Of a stretch of 64,000 nt of DNA, positions 17,866 to 26,880 are shown one piece after another. The DNA comes from Bacteroidota bacterium (GTDB taxonomy: Bacteria; Bacteroidota; Bacteroidia; Bacteroidales; JAGONC01). A program made the position numbers and the translations under genes. Position 1 is the stretch's first letter. Each line of letters opens with the position of its first letter. The stretch is from the NCBI GenBank assembly GCA_026391695.1, contig JAPLDP010000037.1, positions 62,001-126,000 of the forward strand. Reading direction: 5' to 3'. The notes beneath the pieces are model-generated. The model searched no databases and was not told the DNA's origin. It saw nothing but the letters and a program-made list of their open reading frames with translations.

Positions 17866-20223
17866 ATGTCAGAAAGACTTCTCATTGCCTGGTTTTTTTG
17901 TTCAGCATTATTTTCCCCATTCAAGGCTTTTCAACAGGAAAATATTCTCATCGACACTGTCATTCATGAAACTGTTCATTATAATCTCCACAATGAAATC
18001 CACCACAAGGATCCGATCATCAATCATTTTATCAAGATTATCTCCGAAAGCATCAATAAAGACACTTACTCGACGGTATTTACCTGCTCTTTATCACACC
18101 GGGAAAAACTGAGCTCTGTAAACGATACGACTCTTATCTTCCATATTACCATTAACAGAAAAAACTGTTCAGGCGATACCTTCTATAAGGATTTCAATAT
18201 CTCAGAGTATTTATACCCCTCCTGTGTAAGTTTTAATGTGAATATTACTTCAAATGGAGTGGTGTCACTTTATAAAATCCATTTTTCAAACATCTTTTTC
18301 AATAATAGCGATGTCTTTGATACGAGTTTGGAACTGATAAATTATGTTGATACCAGCGCATTTCAAATCATTTTTTCGGATCTGTCACTCAGCTTCAGAA
18401 CAGAGGATCTGGAAAAATTTGATGATAAAATAATGGAAATCAATAATTATTATGTTTCAGGCAGTATCATTGACACTGCCATGAGAATCATTGACAAATG
18501 TGAATTATTTCCAAATAACAGGCTTCCTGAAGTATTTACACACTATATAGTGACAGATCAAATCATTCACCACCTGACCAACAATCACTTTGGTGTGGAA
18601 CTTGGCATTGAAATGCATGACACGATAAAATATTATGACCGTCTGGATCTGCTCATGCGTCGGCAGGTCCTACTAGGGGACTTTCTGAAAGAAAAGATGG
18701 CTTTTTCACATCCGGCATTGTCCAGACAATTTTTCCTGAATCTGATCGGCCATTATATTGACCATTTGCTGTCGTTTTTCGATCAGGCGAAAAAGTCCGA
18801 CTTACTTTCCGGGTCGATTTACTATGAATATGGTAAGACGGAATTTACAAATTCGAACCTGGCAAAATATGTCAGCCTTATTAAACCGGCCACTTACAAT
18901 GAAAAACACAGCATTGCGATATCAGTTTTATTGAAACAAATCACTAATATATACTACACCCTGTGTCTTCATAAAGCTGACTCATTAATCAGCGAGGGTA
19001 GCTATTACGAAGCATGCGACCTGATATTAAATTCCACCAGTCTTTGTGAACATTATGGCGGTCAGAAGTACAATGAAGAGATGTTTATAAGGTTATCGCA
19101 GGCAGCCTATGGAATGCATGATTTTTATATCCTTTTATCCCGGAAGGCTATGGAAGCCGGAAACACAGACCTTTCAGAAAATTACCTGGAAAAAGCAGCA
19201 AAAATTCAGGAAGAAAACAGTATGTACATCATTTCTGCAGAGGCCGTCAGAACAGGGTATAAGATCATTTTTGATACATACATAACAAAAGCATTCCAGG
19301 AAGCCGGCTATGTTCCTAATGATACGCTGCTGACTATTCTCGGGGAAGCAGAAAAACTATCGTTACGCTACGGTTTGGAAAAGGATCCCCGATTTGATTC
19401 CTTGATTATGAATGCAGGAAAAACACCCATCCTGCAGAAGCTGAGCATAGCAAGGATGCACATCTGGGGCAATGAACCGGAAAAATCACAAACTCTCTAT
19501 GATGAATGTCTCGTGATGACCAGCACCTACCGGTTAACTGAAGATCAGGAAATTTCTGCTGCACTTTCAGACCTCAAGGAGATGATCAAAAAAAGAAGAT
19601 GCTTAAATGCTGAGCAGGGTTATATCGACTTGCTACTTGATGCAGAAGATGTTATCATGAACAATAATTATCTGACACTGGAATCCATATTGAAAAAGGC
19701 AATAAATCTATCTCAGGACGACACCTCGTGTATTATAAATGTTGATGCTGCGATCGCATTGTCACAAAAGTATTCACCGGCCATCAGCTATAAAAAAATG
19801 ACCGCTCTTTTGCCAGAAGCTGTCATAGAAGGCAACTGCAAGAAAGCCATCAAACTGTTCATTGAAAGCAAGTGCTTTTATGAGGAAAAAAATATCGCTT
19901 CATTTGGGATGGAGATGGTCACTCTATCAGAAATATGTAAAAGCTATGGCAGTAATGAAACGCTATTATGCTTAGCTAAGGAATTAATCGATCTTAAATA
20001 TCCGGAAAATACTCTTTCGATATTACATCATTTAGAAGACAGACAATTTCCTGATAAAGAAACCCTTACTATACAACAAAGACTCGGCAGAGAGCTGGCA
20101 TCGGAGGATCAGAAGCTTTATCCCGATATTAATCCTTTAATTAAAATCAAGGATTATGTCAATGGGAAAAAATGGTTCAGTGTCTTTCAAAAAGCTTATC
20201 TTAGCACCTGGGAGCAAAAATAG
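17866..20223 (+). CDS. secreted alpha-helical repeat (TPR-like) protein of unknown function
   Basis: 785 residues starting at the ATG at 17866; the open frame extends upstream through the tRNA and terminator, so that part is not coding. A signal peptide (MSERLLIAWFFCSALFSPFKAFQ) is followed by a mixed N-terminal region with many Asp/Ser/Tyr residues. From about residue 360 on there is a long alpha-helical region with TPR-like periodicity (ADSLISEGSYYEACDLI, AMEAGNTDLSENYLEKAAKI). I do not recognise the family. The start is just past a strong terminator. The next gene, a polytopic membrane protein 24 bases downstream, is probably in the same transcript. Confidence 0.6.
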   Translation: MSERLLIAWFFCSALFSPFKAFQQENILIDTVIHETVHYNLHNEIHHKDPIINHFIKIISESINKDTYSTVFTCSLSHREKLSSVNDTTLIFHITINRKNCSGDTFYKDFNISEYLYPSCVSFNVNITSNGVVSLYKIHFSNIFFNNSDVFDTSLELINYVDTSAFQIIFSDLSLSFRTEDLEKFDDKIMEINNYYVSGSIIDTAMRIIDKCELFPNNRLPEVFTHYIVTDQIIHHLTNNHFGVELGIEMHDTIKYYDRLDLLMRRQVLLGDFLKEKMAFSHPALSRQFFLNLIGHYIDHLLSFFDQAKKSDLLSGSIYYEYGKTEFTNSNLAKYVSLIKPATYNEKHSIAISVLLKQITNIYYTLCLHKADSLISEGSYYEACDLILNSTSLCEHYGGQKYNEEMFIRLSQAAYGMHDFYILLSRKAMEAGNTDLSENYLEKAAKIQEENSMYIISAEAVRTGYKIIFDTYITKAFQEAGYVPNDTLLTILGEAEKLSLRYGLEKDPRFDSLIMNAGKTPILQKLSIARMHIWGNEPEKSQTLYDECLVMTSTYRLTEDQEISAALSDLKEMIKKRRCLNAEQGYIDLLLDAEDVIMNNNYLTLESILKKAINLSQDDTSCIINVDAAIALSQKYSPAISYKKMTALLPEAVIEGNCKKAIKLFIESKCFYEEKNIASFGMEMVTLSEICKSYGSNETLLCLAKELIDLKYPENTLSILHHLEDRQFPDKETLTIQQRLGRELASEDQKLYPDINPLIKIKDYVNGKKWFSVFQKAYLSTWEQK

Positions 20224-20247
20224 AATAATCAAATTTTCTATTAGGTT

Positions 20248-21996
20248 ATGTCTAAAAAGGAGACTCTCATCTTCCATTTGGTCTTTCTCGGCTTATTCAT
20301 TATTGCAATTCTTTTAAGTGAGGAAAGACTTTATGCCGACGCAGGCTACTACCTGTCACGGGTAATTAATGCCAGGAGCTTTTGGATAGAACATGGCCGC
20401 GTTGTGCTGGCCTTTTCACAGATAATCCCTTTAGCGGGTGTCATATTACATATCCCTCTCAAGGTAATCATCATTATCTATTCACTAGGGCACGTCCTCT
20501 ATTTTTATATTTTGTCGCTCTTCACATATTACTATCTCAAAAACAGATATGCCATAATAGCACTCATAGTGATGCAATTGGCAGGTATTACCCACGGTTA
20601 TTTTTGTCCGCAGTTTGAAATGTATTATGGCGTAGGATTGCTGGTCGTTTTTTATGCTTTATTACAAAAAATCCCTTTAAAGAAATGGGAACTTATTCTG
20701 TTGGTGATTTTGGCTATTCTGATCTTGACCAGCCACCCGGTGAGTATACTTCTTTTAGCATTTACCATCCTACTTGACATAATTGTTAAAGAGAGAGGTA
20801 TCAAAAGACTTCATATTTTTCTGTTGATTCTTGTTATTGCCGGAATCGTCTTCAAATCCCTCACAATGAGTGATTATGAAGGCGAAAAAATAAACTATCT
20901 CTTTAGTTTTAACCGGCACCACCATCATCTACAGATTATCAGCCTTTCCTATATGGCGAAATTGTCCATTTATCTCATTACATATTACTGGGATCTGATA
21001 ATGATCTTCATTTTGTCAATGATTTACCTTTATTTCTCCAAAAAATCACTTCAAGCCGCACTTATCGTACTTTTTTTATCAGGTTACATCATTCTTATTA
21101 ATATTACCAGTGATGGTCTCCAGACAGGCAGATATATGCAACAGGTATATTTTCCGATAGTTCCCATACTGGTGATACCATTCATCTTTGAAGTCTTCAG
21201 AAACACAAAAGGAATCAGTCACATTTCAAGTATAGTAGTCATTGCCTCTATTGTTATCTTTAGGATAATACAAATCGTTGAAGCGGGAGAGGTTTTCGGG
21301 CAAAGGGTCGCATATATCAAAGGTCTGGCAGCTTATGGCAGGCAAATGCCGGGAGATAAATTTTTCATAAACGAAAATGAAGACAAAAATCTGACAATGC
21401 CTTTCGGCTGGTCATTGCCGGTCGAATCTATATTGTACTCTTCTGAGAAAGGAAGAGATTTCACAGTATCACTGATCACTCAATCTGATTTAAACTTCAG
21501 GGATAACAGGATGAATCTGAAACCTGGCCAGTTTATATTCCAGCAGTGGGATATTTGTGAAGTAAGCTATCTTAATCCTAACTACTTCACACTTTGTAAT
21601 GGCCTTTACCGGGAACTTGAAATGATTCCGATAAACATGACATCATTCGGTAAAAATTTGAAACTTTCATTTCATTATTCCAGATTATATACATTTAAAA
21701 CCGGTGAAGCTGTCTATCTGCCGGTTAATATTGAGAATCTTAATAGTACTCCTATTACAGGTGATTTGCAAAAGAAAATAAAGATAGCTTATCACTGGTA
21801 CAAAAATAAAGAACTCATTGAATGGGATGGTATCAGAACACCATTGAAAAGTTACATCATAAAAAAATCCGAACAGGATATACTTGTCATCACTCCTGAT
21901 CAACCCGGAAGATACAGATTAGTCATTGAGATGCTTATTGAGGATCAGGCCTGGTTTGGGAATAATGTTGAGAGAGAAGTGGAGATTACTCAATGA
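20248..21996 (+). CDS. polytopic membrane protein, possibly glycosyltransferase-like (GT-C type)
   Basis: 582 residues. Roughly eleven hydrophobic segments fill the first ~370 residues, including HLVFLGLFIIAILL, IIIIYSLGHVLYFYIL and IFILSMIYLYF. A soluble C-terminal domain of ~210 residues follows, ending in a beta-sandwich-like stretch (YRLVIEMLIE). An acidic site after the first helix (YADAGYY) is reminiscent of the Asp-containing first loop of GT-C glycosyltransferases, but no family signature is certain. The gene is 24 bases downstream of the secreted TPR-like gene. The stop codon lies inside a short direct repeat (21990-22013). Function unknown. Confidence 0.6.
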   Translation: MSKKETLIFHLVFLGLFIIAILLSEERLYADAGYYLSRVINARSFWIEHGRVVLAFSQIIPLAGVILHIPLKVIIIIYSLGHVLYFYILSLFTYYYLKNRYAIIALIVMQLAGITHGYFCPQFEMYYGVGLLVVFYALLQKIPLKKWELILLVILAILILTSHPVSILLLAFTILLDIIVKERGIKRLHIFLLILVIAGIVFKSLTMSDYEGEKINYLFSFNRHHHHLQIISLSYMAKLSIYLITYYWDLIMIFILSMIYLYFSKKSLQAALIVLFLSGYIILINITSDGLQTGRYMQQVYFPIVPILVIPFIFEVFRNTKGISHISSIVVIASIVIFRIIQIVEAGEVFGQRVAYIKGLAAYGRQMPGDKFFINENEDKNLTMPFGWSLPVESILYSSEKGRDFTVSLITQSDLNFRDNRMNLKPGQFIFQQWDICEVSYLNPNYFTLCNGLYRELEMIPINMTSFGKNLKLSFHYSRLYTFKTGEAVYLPVNIENLNSTPITGDLQKKIKIAYHWYKNKELIEWDGIRTPLKSYIIKKSEQDILVITPDQPGRYRLVIEMLIEDQAWFGNNVEREVEITQ

Positions 21997-22013
21997 TCAA
22001 TTATCAATGATCA
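21990..22013. repeat. 10-bp direct repeat TCAATGATCA x2
   Basis: TCAATGATCA occurs at 21990-21999 and 22004-22013, separated by TATC-rich spacer sequence and spanning the stop of the preceding gene. A related CAATGATCAAT occurs near 62342. Short repeats of this look are common between genes in Bacteroidota. Confidence 0.5.
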
Positions 22014-22034
22014 GATATGAGAGAGGAATTATCG

Positions 22035-22751
22035 TTATTTGTCATTTATTATCTTCAGTAATTGCTTCAGTTCTGCTTCGATTTCTTTACGCATGTACAC
22101 TTCTTTTTCAAATGCAGACCGTAATTCCAATAATTCATTTTCAAGGGCTTCTTTTTCGGCGAGGAGTAACTGATTGGATTCTGAAAATTTCCCGATTTGG
22201 TTACTTACATGTTGTCCCTCTGTTTCCAGCTTCTGGATAATGCTGTTTTGACCGGATATTTGTTTATTTAATCCGGCAAGATAAGTGTCTTTTTCAGAGA
22301 CCAACCTTTTGCGACGCCTGAATTTGAAAATGTAAATAATCGCCACAATTAGAAATGTAAGGAACAGTAAGCAAACGGCTCCCCCTATAAAAAAAAGGAA
22401 ATCAAATAAAAGATGAAGATTTTTGACTTCGGTTTCAGATTTTCCGAGTGATTGCTCTTTTTCAGTTAACTGCTGCTGTAAGAAAATAGTTTTCTCACTG
22501 GCTGTCTGGAGTCTGTTTATCAGATCAGGAAGCACCGAATCGATTATAATATCATCAGTTTTTACGATAGCTTCAAGGCTTTCGGAATAATTCCTCATAT
22601 TGATCCATGTCCGACGTGTCATCGTGTCTTTGATCAGGAGGTAATTCTGGAAAGATTTGCCACGGTAGTAAAGCAATGAATCCATGTCGTGCTGTGATAC
22701 GGCATCAAAGACAGAACAAAAGAGGATGATTGTCAGAATCGCTAATCGCAT
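22035..22751 (-). CDS. membrane-anchored coiled-coil protein of unknown function
   Basis: 238 residues. An N-terminal signal-like segment (MRLAILTIILFCSVFDAVS) precedes a periplasmic helical region (~20-110). One strong membrane helix follows (LFFIGGAVCLLFLTFLIVAIIYIF, written here in part, ~115-138), then basic RRRKR, then a cytoplasmic coiled coil rich in Lys/Glu/Gln (KEALENELLELRSAFEK). No enzymatic motif is seen and I do not recognise the family. ATG at 22751. It is convergent with the polytopic membrane protein and divergent from the TlpA-like gene. Confidence 0.65.
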   Translation of the reverse strand: MRLAILTIILFCSVFDAVSQHDMDSLLYYRGKSFQNYLLIKDTMTRRTWINMRNYSESLEAIVKTDDIIIDSVLPDLINRLQTASEKTIFLQQQLTEKEQSLGKSETEVKNLHLLFDFLFFIGGAVCLLFLTFLIVAIIYIFKFRRRKRLVSEKDTYLAGLNKQISGQNSIIQKLETEGQHVSNQIGKFSESNQLLLAEKEALENELLELRSAFEKEVYMRKEIEAELKQLLKIINDK

Positions 22752-22894
22752 CAGTTCGAATTAATGTTTGTCGGCTCTTTCTCCGGATATCCGTAATGGG
22801 AACAAAGGTTTAAAATCCTATACTAAAATACAAATTTCTGATCATATAACGACATAATGAAGGTAATCACGGCAGAACCTTTATTTAAAATATT

Positions 22895-22902
22895 TACCTT
22901 TG
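22895..22902 (+). promoter_or_regulatory. -7 promoter box before the TlpA-like gene
   Basis: TACCTTTG matches TAnnTTTG exactly, 33 bases before the ATG at 22935. It lies downstream of an earlier in-frame ATG (22857), which supports the later start. Confidence 0.4.
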
Positions 22903-22934
22903 AGAAACTTAAAAATTCATTACCTCCTGTCAAG

Positions 22935-24413
22935 ATGTTGAGAAAGGGAACCGTTTATACTTTACTTATAGTTGCTCTCTGCTCATTATTTGTTGGTGCC
23001 GCCCCTGGAGGGTATAAAATCATTATCAGGATTAACCAATTATCGGATACTGTATGCTTTTTAGCCAGTTATTTCGGTGACAAGACTTTTCTGATCGATA
23101 CAGCCTTTTGCAATTCCTCAGGAGAGTGTGTATTTCAGGGCGATACCACTCTCGATGCCGGAATGTATCTAATAGCCGGACAAAAGAAAAACAAGTTATT
23201 TGACTTCATCATCACCGACAGGCAGAATTTCCGAATTGAAACCGATGCAGCAGATTTTACAAAACAAATGAAGTTCAAAGGATCAGAGGAGAACACCTTG
23301 TTTTATGAATACATCAATTTTTTGTCGAAGAAATATAAAGAAGTGGATTACTGGCAGAATTTGCTAAAGCGACCTTCCCAGGGAGAAGATTCGGTTGTCA
23401 TTATCCGTTCAGAGATTCTAAAGGTAGACAGGGAAGTAAAAGACTACCGGAACAATGTCATTTACCGTCATAGCGGTACTTTTCTTGCCACTTTTCTCAC
23501 AGCTTCCATTGAACCAGAAATACCTCCTGATCCCGGATCGATGAGCGGCAATACAGATTCCTCTTTTGCTTACCGGTATTATAAGCAGCATTATTGGGAT
23601 AATTTTGACCTGAATGATGAGAGGTTATTACGAACCCCCTTATTCCAGAAAAAAATCGATGACTATTTTGCGAAACTTGTCATTCCTGTAGCAGACTCAC
23701 TATGTCAGGAAATTGACCGTTTATTGCTGAATGTTGCAGGTAATAATGAAATCTTCAAATATCTTCTGTGGAATTTTATCGTCAAATATGAGCGTTCAGA
23801 AATCATGGGGATGGATGCTGTTTTCGTTCACCTGGTAAAAAAATATATTCGTCCACAGCGCCTGGATTGGCTTAATGAAACTGTGAGACAAAACCTTATC
23901 GACAGGGCTAAAATACTTGATCCGCTGCTTATCGGCAAGCCGGCTCCTGTTATGATATTGCTGGACACGAATGACATTCCTGTTTCGCTTTATAGCATAA
24001 ATGCACAATACACAATAATATATTTCTGGGAAAAAGATTGTGGTCATTGCCAGAAAGAGACTCCGTTATTAAAAGCCTTCTATAATAACAGCCATGATAG
24101 CCTGAATTTTGAAGTCTATGCAGTATGTATCGACACATCTATCGTAGCATGGAAAAAGTATATCCATGAAAAAGATCTCAGATGGATAAATGTCAATGGC
24201 TACCTAAGCATGACGAGTAATTTTCATGACCTTTATGATGTGCATTCCTCACCTGTTATGTACCTGCTTGATCAAAAGAAGAACATTCTGGCAAAGCGAA
24301 TATTGACGGAACAGATAAAAGAACTCATCCTGAAAAAGGAAAAAATGAAAAATGAAATGTACAAAATAAAATTGATAAAAATGTATAATTATTTTATAAC
24401 CAATGTATTATGA
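22935..24413 (+). CDS. TlpA-like thioredoxin-fold protein (DUF4369/DUF5106 type)
   Basis: 492 residues from the ATG at 22935, which places a signal peptide (MLRKGTVYTLLIVALCSLFVGAA) at the N-terminus. An in-frame ATG at 22857 would add 26 residues before it and lies upstream of the promoter box. The N-terminal ~100 residues are a DUF4369-like beta domain, followed by a helical middle. A thioredoxin/TlpA fold at ~335-480 has the redox motif CGHC after YFWEKD, and the cis-Pro region SSPVMYLLD. Exported, probably a periplasmic thiol-disulfide reductase. Its stop overlaps the next start by 4 bases (ATGA), so the two are translationally coupled. Confidence 0.8.
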   Translation: MLRKGTVYTLLIVALCSLFVGAAPGGYKIIIRINQLSDTVCFLASYFGDKTFLIDTAFCNSSGECVFQGDTTLDAGMYLIAGQKKNKLFDFIITDRQNFRIETDAADFTKQMKFKGSEENTLFYEYINFLSKKYKEVDYWQNLLKRPSQGEDSVVIIRSEILKVDREVKDYRNNVIYRHSGTFLATFLTASIEPEIPPDPGSMSGNTDSSFAYRYYKQHYWDNFDLNDERLLRTPLFQKKIDDYFAKLVIPVADSLCQEIDRLLLNVAGNNEIFKYLLWNFIVKYERSEIMGMDAVFVHLVKKYIRPQRLDWLNETVRQNLIDRAKILDPLLIGKPAPVMILLDTNDIPVSLYSINAQYTIIYFWEKDCGHCQKETPLLKAFYNNSHDSLNFEVYAVCIDTSIVAWKKYIHEKDLRWINVNGYLSMTSNFHDLYDVHSSPVMYLLDQKKNILAKRILTEQIKELILKKEKMKNEMYKIKLIKMYNYFITNVL

Positions 24414-25624
24414 TTAAAATGAAAATATCTAACAAGTGGTTTCTGCTTCATGTTCTCTTTCTTATATCGACGATGGTATATTCACAGCGTGGATGGACTC
24501 CCCAGAGTTCTGGGATCACAAAAACACTCACAGATGTGCACTTTGAGAGCAGCACTAAAGGTTGGGTGGTCGGATACAATGGAACAATCCTTAAAACAAC
24601 AGATGGCGGAGAGAACTGGGAACTGCAAATACTCCAGCCATCCACCTATTGGGAAGGTGTTTGGTTCACCAGTGATACTACCGGCTGGGTATGCGGAACA
24701 ATGGGCAAAATTTATCATACAATGGATGGTGGTAACACCTGGACCGAACAGATTAACGAATATATCGTTGACCTTTATGATGTTTGTTTTATAAATTCAA
24801 ACACTGGCTGGATTGTCGGCGATAATGGTGTCATTTTAAATACCAACGATGGAGGTGAACATTGGTACTTCCAGTTCTCAGGTACCATGCAGAAATTATT
24901 ATCCGTATCATTCAGCGATGTGAACAATGGATGGGCAACAGGTGGAACTGAGATCGGAGTACTGATTCATACTTTAAATGGCGGCGATGTATGGACCATC
25001 AGGGATCCAGGTATAAATGAATTGTTGTACTCGGTATTTTTCATCAATCCTTACATAGGATGGGTTGGACTGAATAATATGATTGTACATTCGACCGATG
25101 TTGGTGATCACTGGACTGAACAGCTGCCTGAAGGGGCTGACGGACCTATTACCGCTCTTTTTTTTATAAATGAGAACAAAGGTTGGGCTCTTCAGGGAGA
25201 TAAGCTTTATTATACCACTACAAGCGGGGCACAATGGACACAGCAATTTTCAGCACCAGCATATAAGTTTTTCAATGGGATCCATTTCAGTGATGAAAAC
25301 AATGGATGGGTCGTTGGTAAAGATGGGATCATCTTTCATACTACCGATGGGGGAATAAGTGATATAACAACCCTATTGTCTAATATGTGGAATATTTTTC
25401 CTAATCCCGGAAACGGATTATACACCATTTCTCCAGACAATAGCATTTGTTTCAAAGATAATTTCATTCAGGTGTATGACGCAGAAGGGCATCCAATATT
25501 GAAGCCTTTTTCCGTTAATGGAAATAAATCTATATTAGATCTGATGGATTATCCTGATGGGATATATTACGTTCAGATTGGAAATAAATCGGAATCAACA
25601 GTTAAAAAGGTGATCAAATTCTGA
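24410..25624 (+). CDS. YCF48/BNR-repeat beta-propeller protein with T9SS sorting domain
   Basis: 404 residues. A signal peptide (MKISNKWFLLHVLFLISTMVYSQ, second ATG at 24419 possible) is followed by seven or so repeats of the YCF48 type, each with GWVVG-like and HTTDGG-like segments (KGWVVGYNGTILKTTDGG, TGWVCGTMGKIYHTMDGG), forming a beta propeller. The last ~75 residues are a T9SS sorting domain (NIFPNPGNGLYTI, then PDGIYYVQIGN). Predicted secreted or surface protein; ligand unknown. Coupled to the upstream TlpA-like gene by a 4-base overlap and convergent with rplT, with one base between stops. Confidence 0.85.
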   Translation: MIKMKISNKWFLLHVLFLISTMVYSQRGWTPQSSGITKTLTDVHFESSTKGWVVGYNGTILKTTDGGENWELQILQPSTYWEGVWFTSDTTGWVCGTMGKIYHTMDGGNTWTEQINEYIVDLYDVCFINSNTGWIVGDNGVILNTNDGGEHWYFQFSGTMQKLLSVSFSDVNNGWATGGTEIGVLIHTLNGGDVWTIRDPGINELLYSVFFINPYIGWVGLNNMIVHSTDVGDHWTEQLPEGADGPITALFFINENKGWALQGDKLYYTTTSGAQWTQQFSAPAYKFFNGIHFSDENNGWVVGKDGIIFHTTDGGISDITTLLSNMWNIFPNPGNGLYTISPDNSICFKDNFIQVYDAEGHPILKPFSVNGNKSILDLMDYPDGIYYVQIGNKSESTVKKVIKF

Positions 25625-25625
25625 A

Positions 25626-25973
25626 TCAGCTTTTAACAGCATCAACGATAGCTTTGAACGCTTCAGGATTATTCATGGCTAGGTCGGCCATGACCTTACG
25701 GCTGATCCTTATATTTTTCTCATTCAGCATACCTATGAATTCCGAATATGATAATCCATACTCTCTGACCCCGGCGTTTATTCGGGTAATCCACAGACTG
25801 CGGAAATTTCTTTTCTTCTTGCGTCTGTCGGTGTATGCATACTGAAGGCTTTTCTCGTAAGCATTCTTTGCTACTGTCCAAACATTCTTTCTGGCCCCAA
25901 ACTGGCCTTTGACCCGCTTGAGGACTTTTTTTCGTCTCGCTCTTGAAGCGACTGAGTTAACTGATCGTGGCAT
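25626..25973 (-). CDS. rplT: 50S ribosomal protein L20
   Basis: 115 residues, full length. Basic N-terminus [19 protein letters not shown], the conserved [11 protein letters not shown] segment and [17 protein letters not shown]20 binds 23S rRNA domain II early in 50S assembly. It is the last gene of the thrS-infC-rpmI-rplT operon. In other bacteria L20 represses this operon; whether it does here is not evident. No terminator is visible after it; the stop is one base from the convergent YCF48 gene's stop. Confidence 0.98.
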   Translation of the reverse strand: MPRSVNSVASRARRKKVLKRVKGQFGARKNVWTVAKNAYEKSLQYAYTDRRKKKRNFRSLWITRINAGVREYGLSYSEFIGMLNEKNIRISRKVMADLAMNNPEAFKAIVDAVKS

Positions 25974-26055
25974 TTTTGTTCTTTTTTTACTTCAGCGTTC
26001 CGGATCAAGGAAACTTAGGTGCTGAGAGTAAGTTAATAATTAAATTTATTACCGC

Positions 26056-26250
26056 TTACCGGACAAGCATCTGTTTGACTTTTCCAGCATCCGTTTTATC
26101 CACAATGGTAAAATAACCGAGATTGCGTTTACGTTTCTTGGATTTCTTTGTCAGGATGTGGCTCTTGAAAGCATGTTTCCTTTTCAGCTTGCCGGTACCG
26201 GTGAAAGAAAATCGTTTCTTGGCACCGGATTTCGTCTTCATCTTTGGCAT
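26056..26250 (-). CDS. rpmI: 50S ribosomal protein L35
   Basis: 64 residues, full length. [14 protein letters not shown] start, [14 protein letters not shown] in the middle. Third gene of the thrS-infC-rpmI-rplT operon, 33 bases after infC and 82 bases before rplT. Confidence 0.98.
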   Translation of the reverse strand: MPKMKTKSGAKKRFSFTGTGKLKRKHAFKSHILTKKSKKRKRNLGYFTIVDKTDAGKVKQMLVR

Positions 26251-26283
26251 TTCCTGCGTGTATTTATGGTTTTAATTCAGTTT

Positions 26284-26838
26284 CTATTTTTTAGGTGTAA
26301 TGATCAGGGTCATACGTTTTCCTTCCAACCTGGGCAATTGCTCGACTTTTCCATATTCAGTCAGGTCATGTGCAAACCTAAGCAGGATAATTTCCCCTTG
26401 TTCTTTATAAACGATTGAACGACCTCTGAAAAATACATCGACTTTCACTTTTGCACCCTCCTGAAGGAATTTTATTGCATGTTTCAACTTAAAGTTGAAG
26501 TCATGATCATCTGTATTTGGGCCTAACCTGATCTCTTTAACAATGATTTTCGCCGTCTTTGCCCTCATTTCTTTAAGCTTCTTTTTCTGGTCATAAAGAA
26601 ACTTCTTATAATCAATGACTTTACAAACAGGTGGATTAGCTGTCGGAGATATTTCCACCAGATCAAGGTCAAGGCTTTCAGCTATTCTGATTGCATCACG
26701 GATGTTATAAATACCCTGTTCAATATTTTCTCCTACAACTCGTACTACAGGCGATCTGATTCCCTCGTTTACCCTGTATTTATCTTCCTTTTTGGTAATA
26801 TTCCTTTGTCCTCCAGGATTATTGAACGTTGTTGCTAT
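26284..26838 (-). CDS. infC: translation initiation factor IF-3 (AUA start codon)
   Basis: 184 residues if begun at the ATA at 26838. The N-terminal domain includes [28 protein letters not shown] and the linker lysines; the C-terminal domain includes [20 protein letters not shown] and [12 protein letters not shown]. An in-frame TAA lies two codons before the ATA, and there is no ATG, GTG or TTG between that stop and the middle of the N-terminal domain (first GTG at about residue 61). Start candidates are therefore the ATA, with a perfect AGGAGG eight bases upstream, or an ATT 13 codons later, with GGAGG ten bases upstream. The ATA gives an N-terminus ([12 protein letters not shown]) of the usual Bacteroidota kind. 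A rare start codon in infC is the known basis of IF-3 autoregulation. 42 bases after thrS. Confidence 0.93.
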   Translation of the reverse strand: MATTFNNPGGQRNITKKEDKYRVNEGIRSPVVRVVGENIEQGIYNIRDAIRIAESLDLDLVEISPTANPPVCKVIDYKKFLYDQKKKLKEMRAKTAKIIVKEIRLGPNTDDHDFNFKLKHAIKFLQEGAKVKVDVFFRGRSIVYKEQGEIILLRFAHDLTEYGKVEQLPRLEGKRMTLIITPKK

Positions 26839-26846
26839 TGTTTATT

Positions 26847-26852
26847 CCTCCT
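26847..26852 (-). promoter_or_regulatory. strong Shine-Dalgarno of infC
   Basis: AGGAGG on the minus strand, eight bases before the ATA start. It stands out because most genes in this window have no recognisable Shine-Dalgarno, and it decides the otherwise unusual start. Confidence 0.7.
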
Positions 26853-26880
26853 ATCGTTTTGTTAATAAATGAATTAAATA

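Noticed and set aside
25974-26055. Possible L20 autoregulatory leader between rpmI and rplT
   Set aside because: Only 82 bases with no clear conserved structure.
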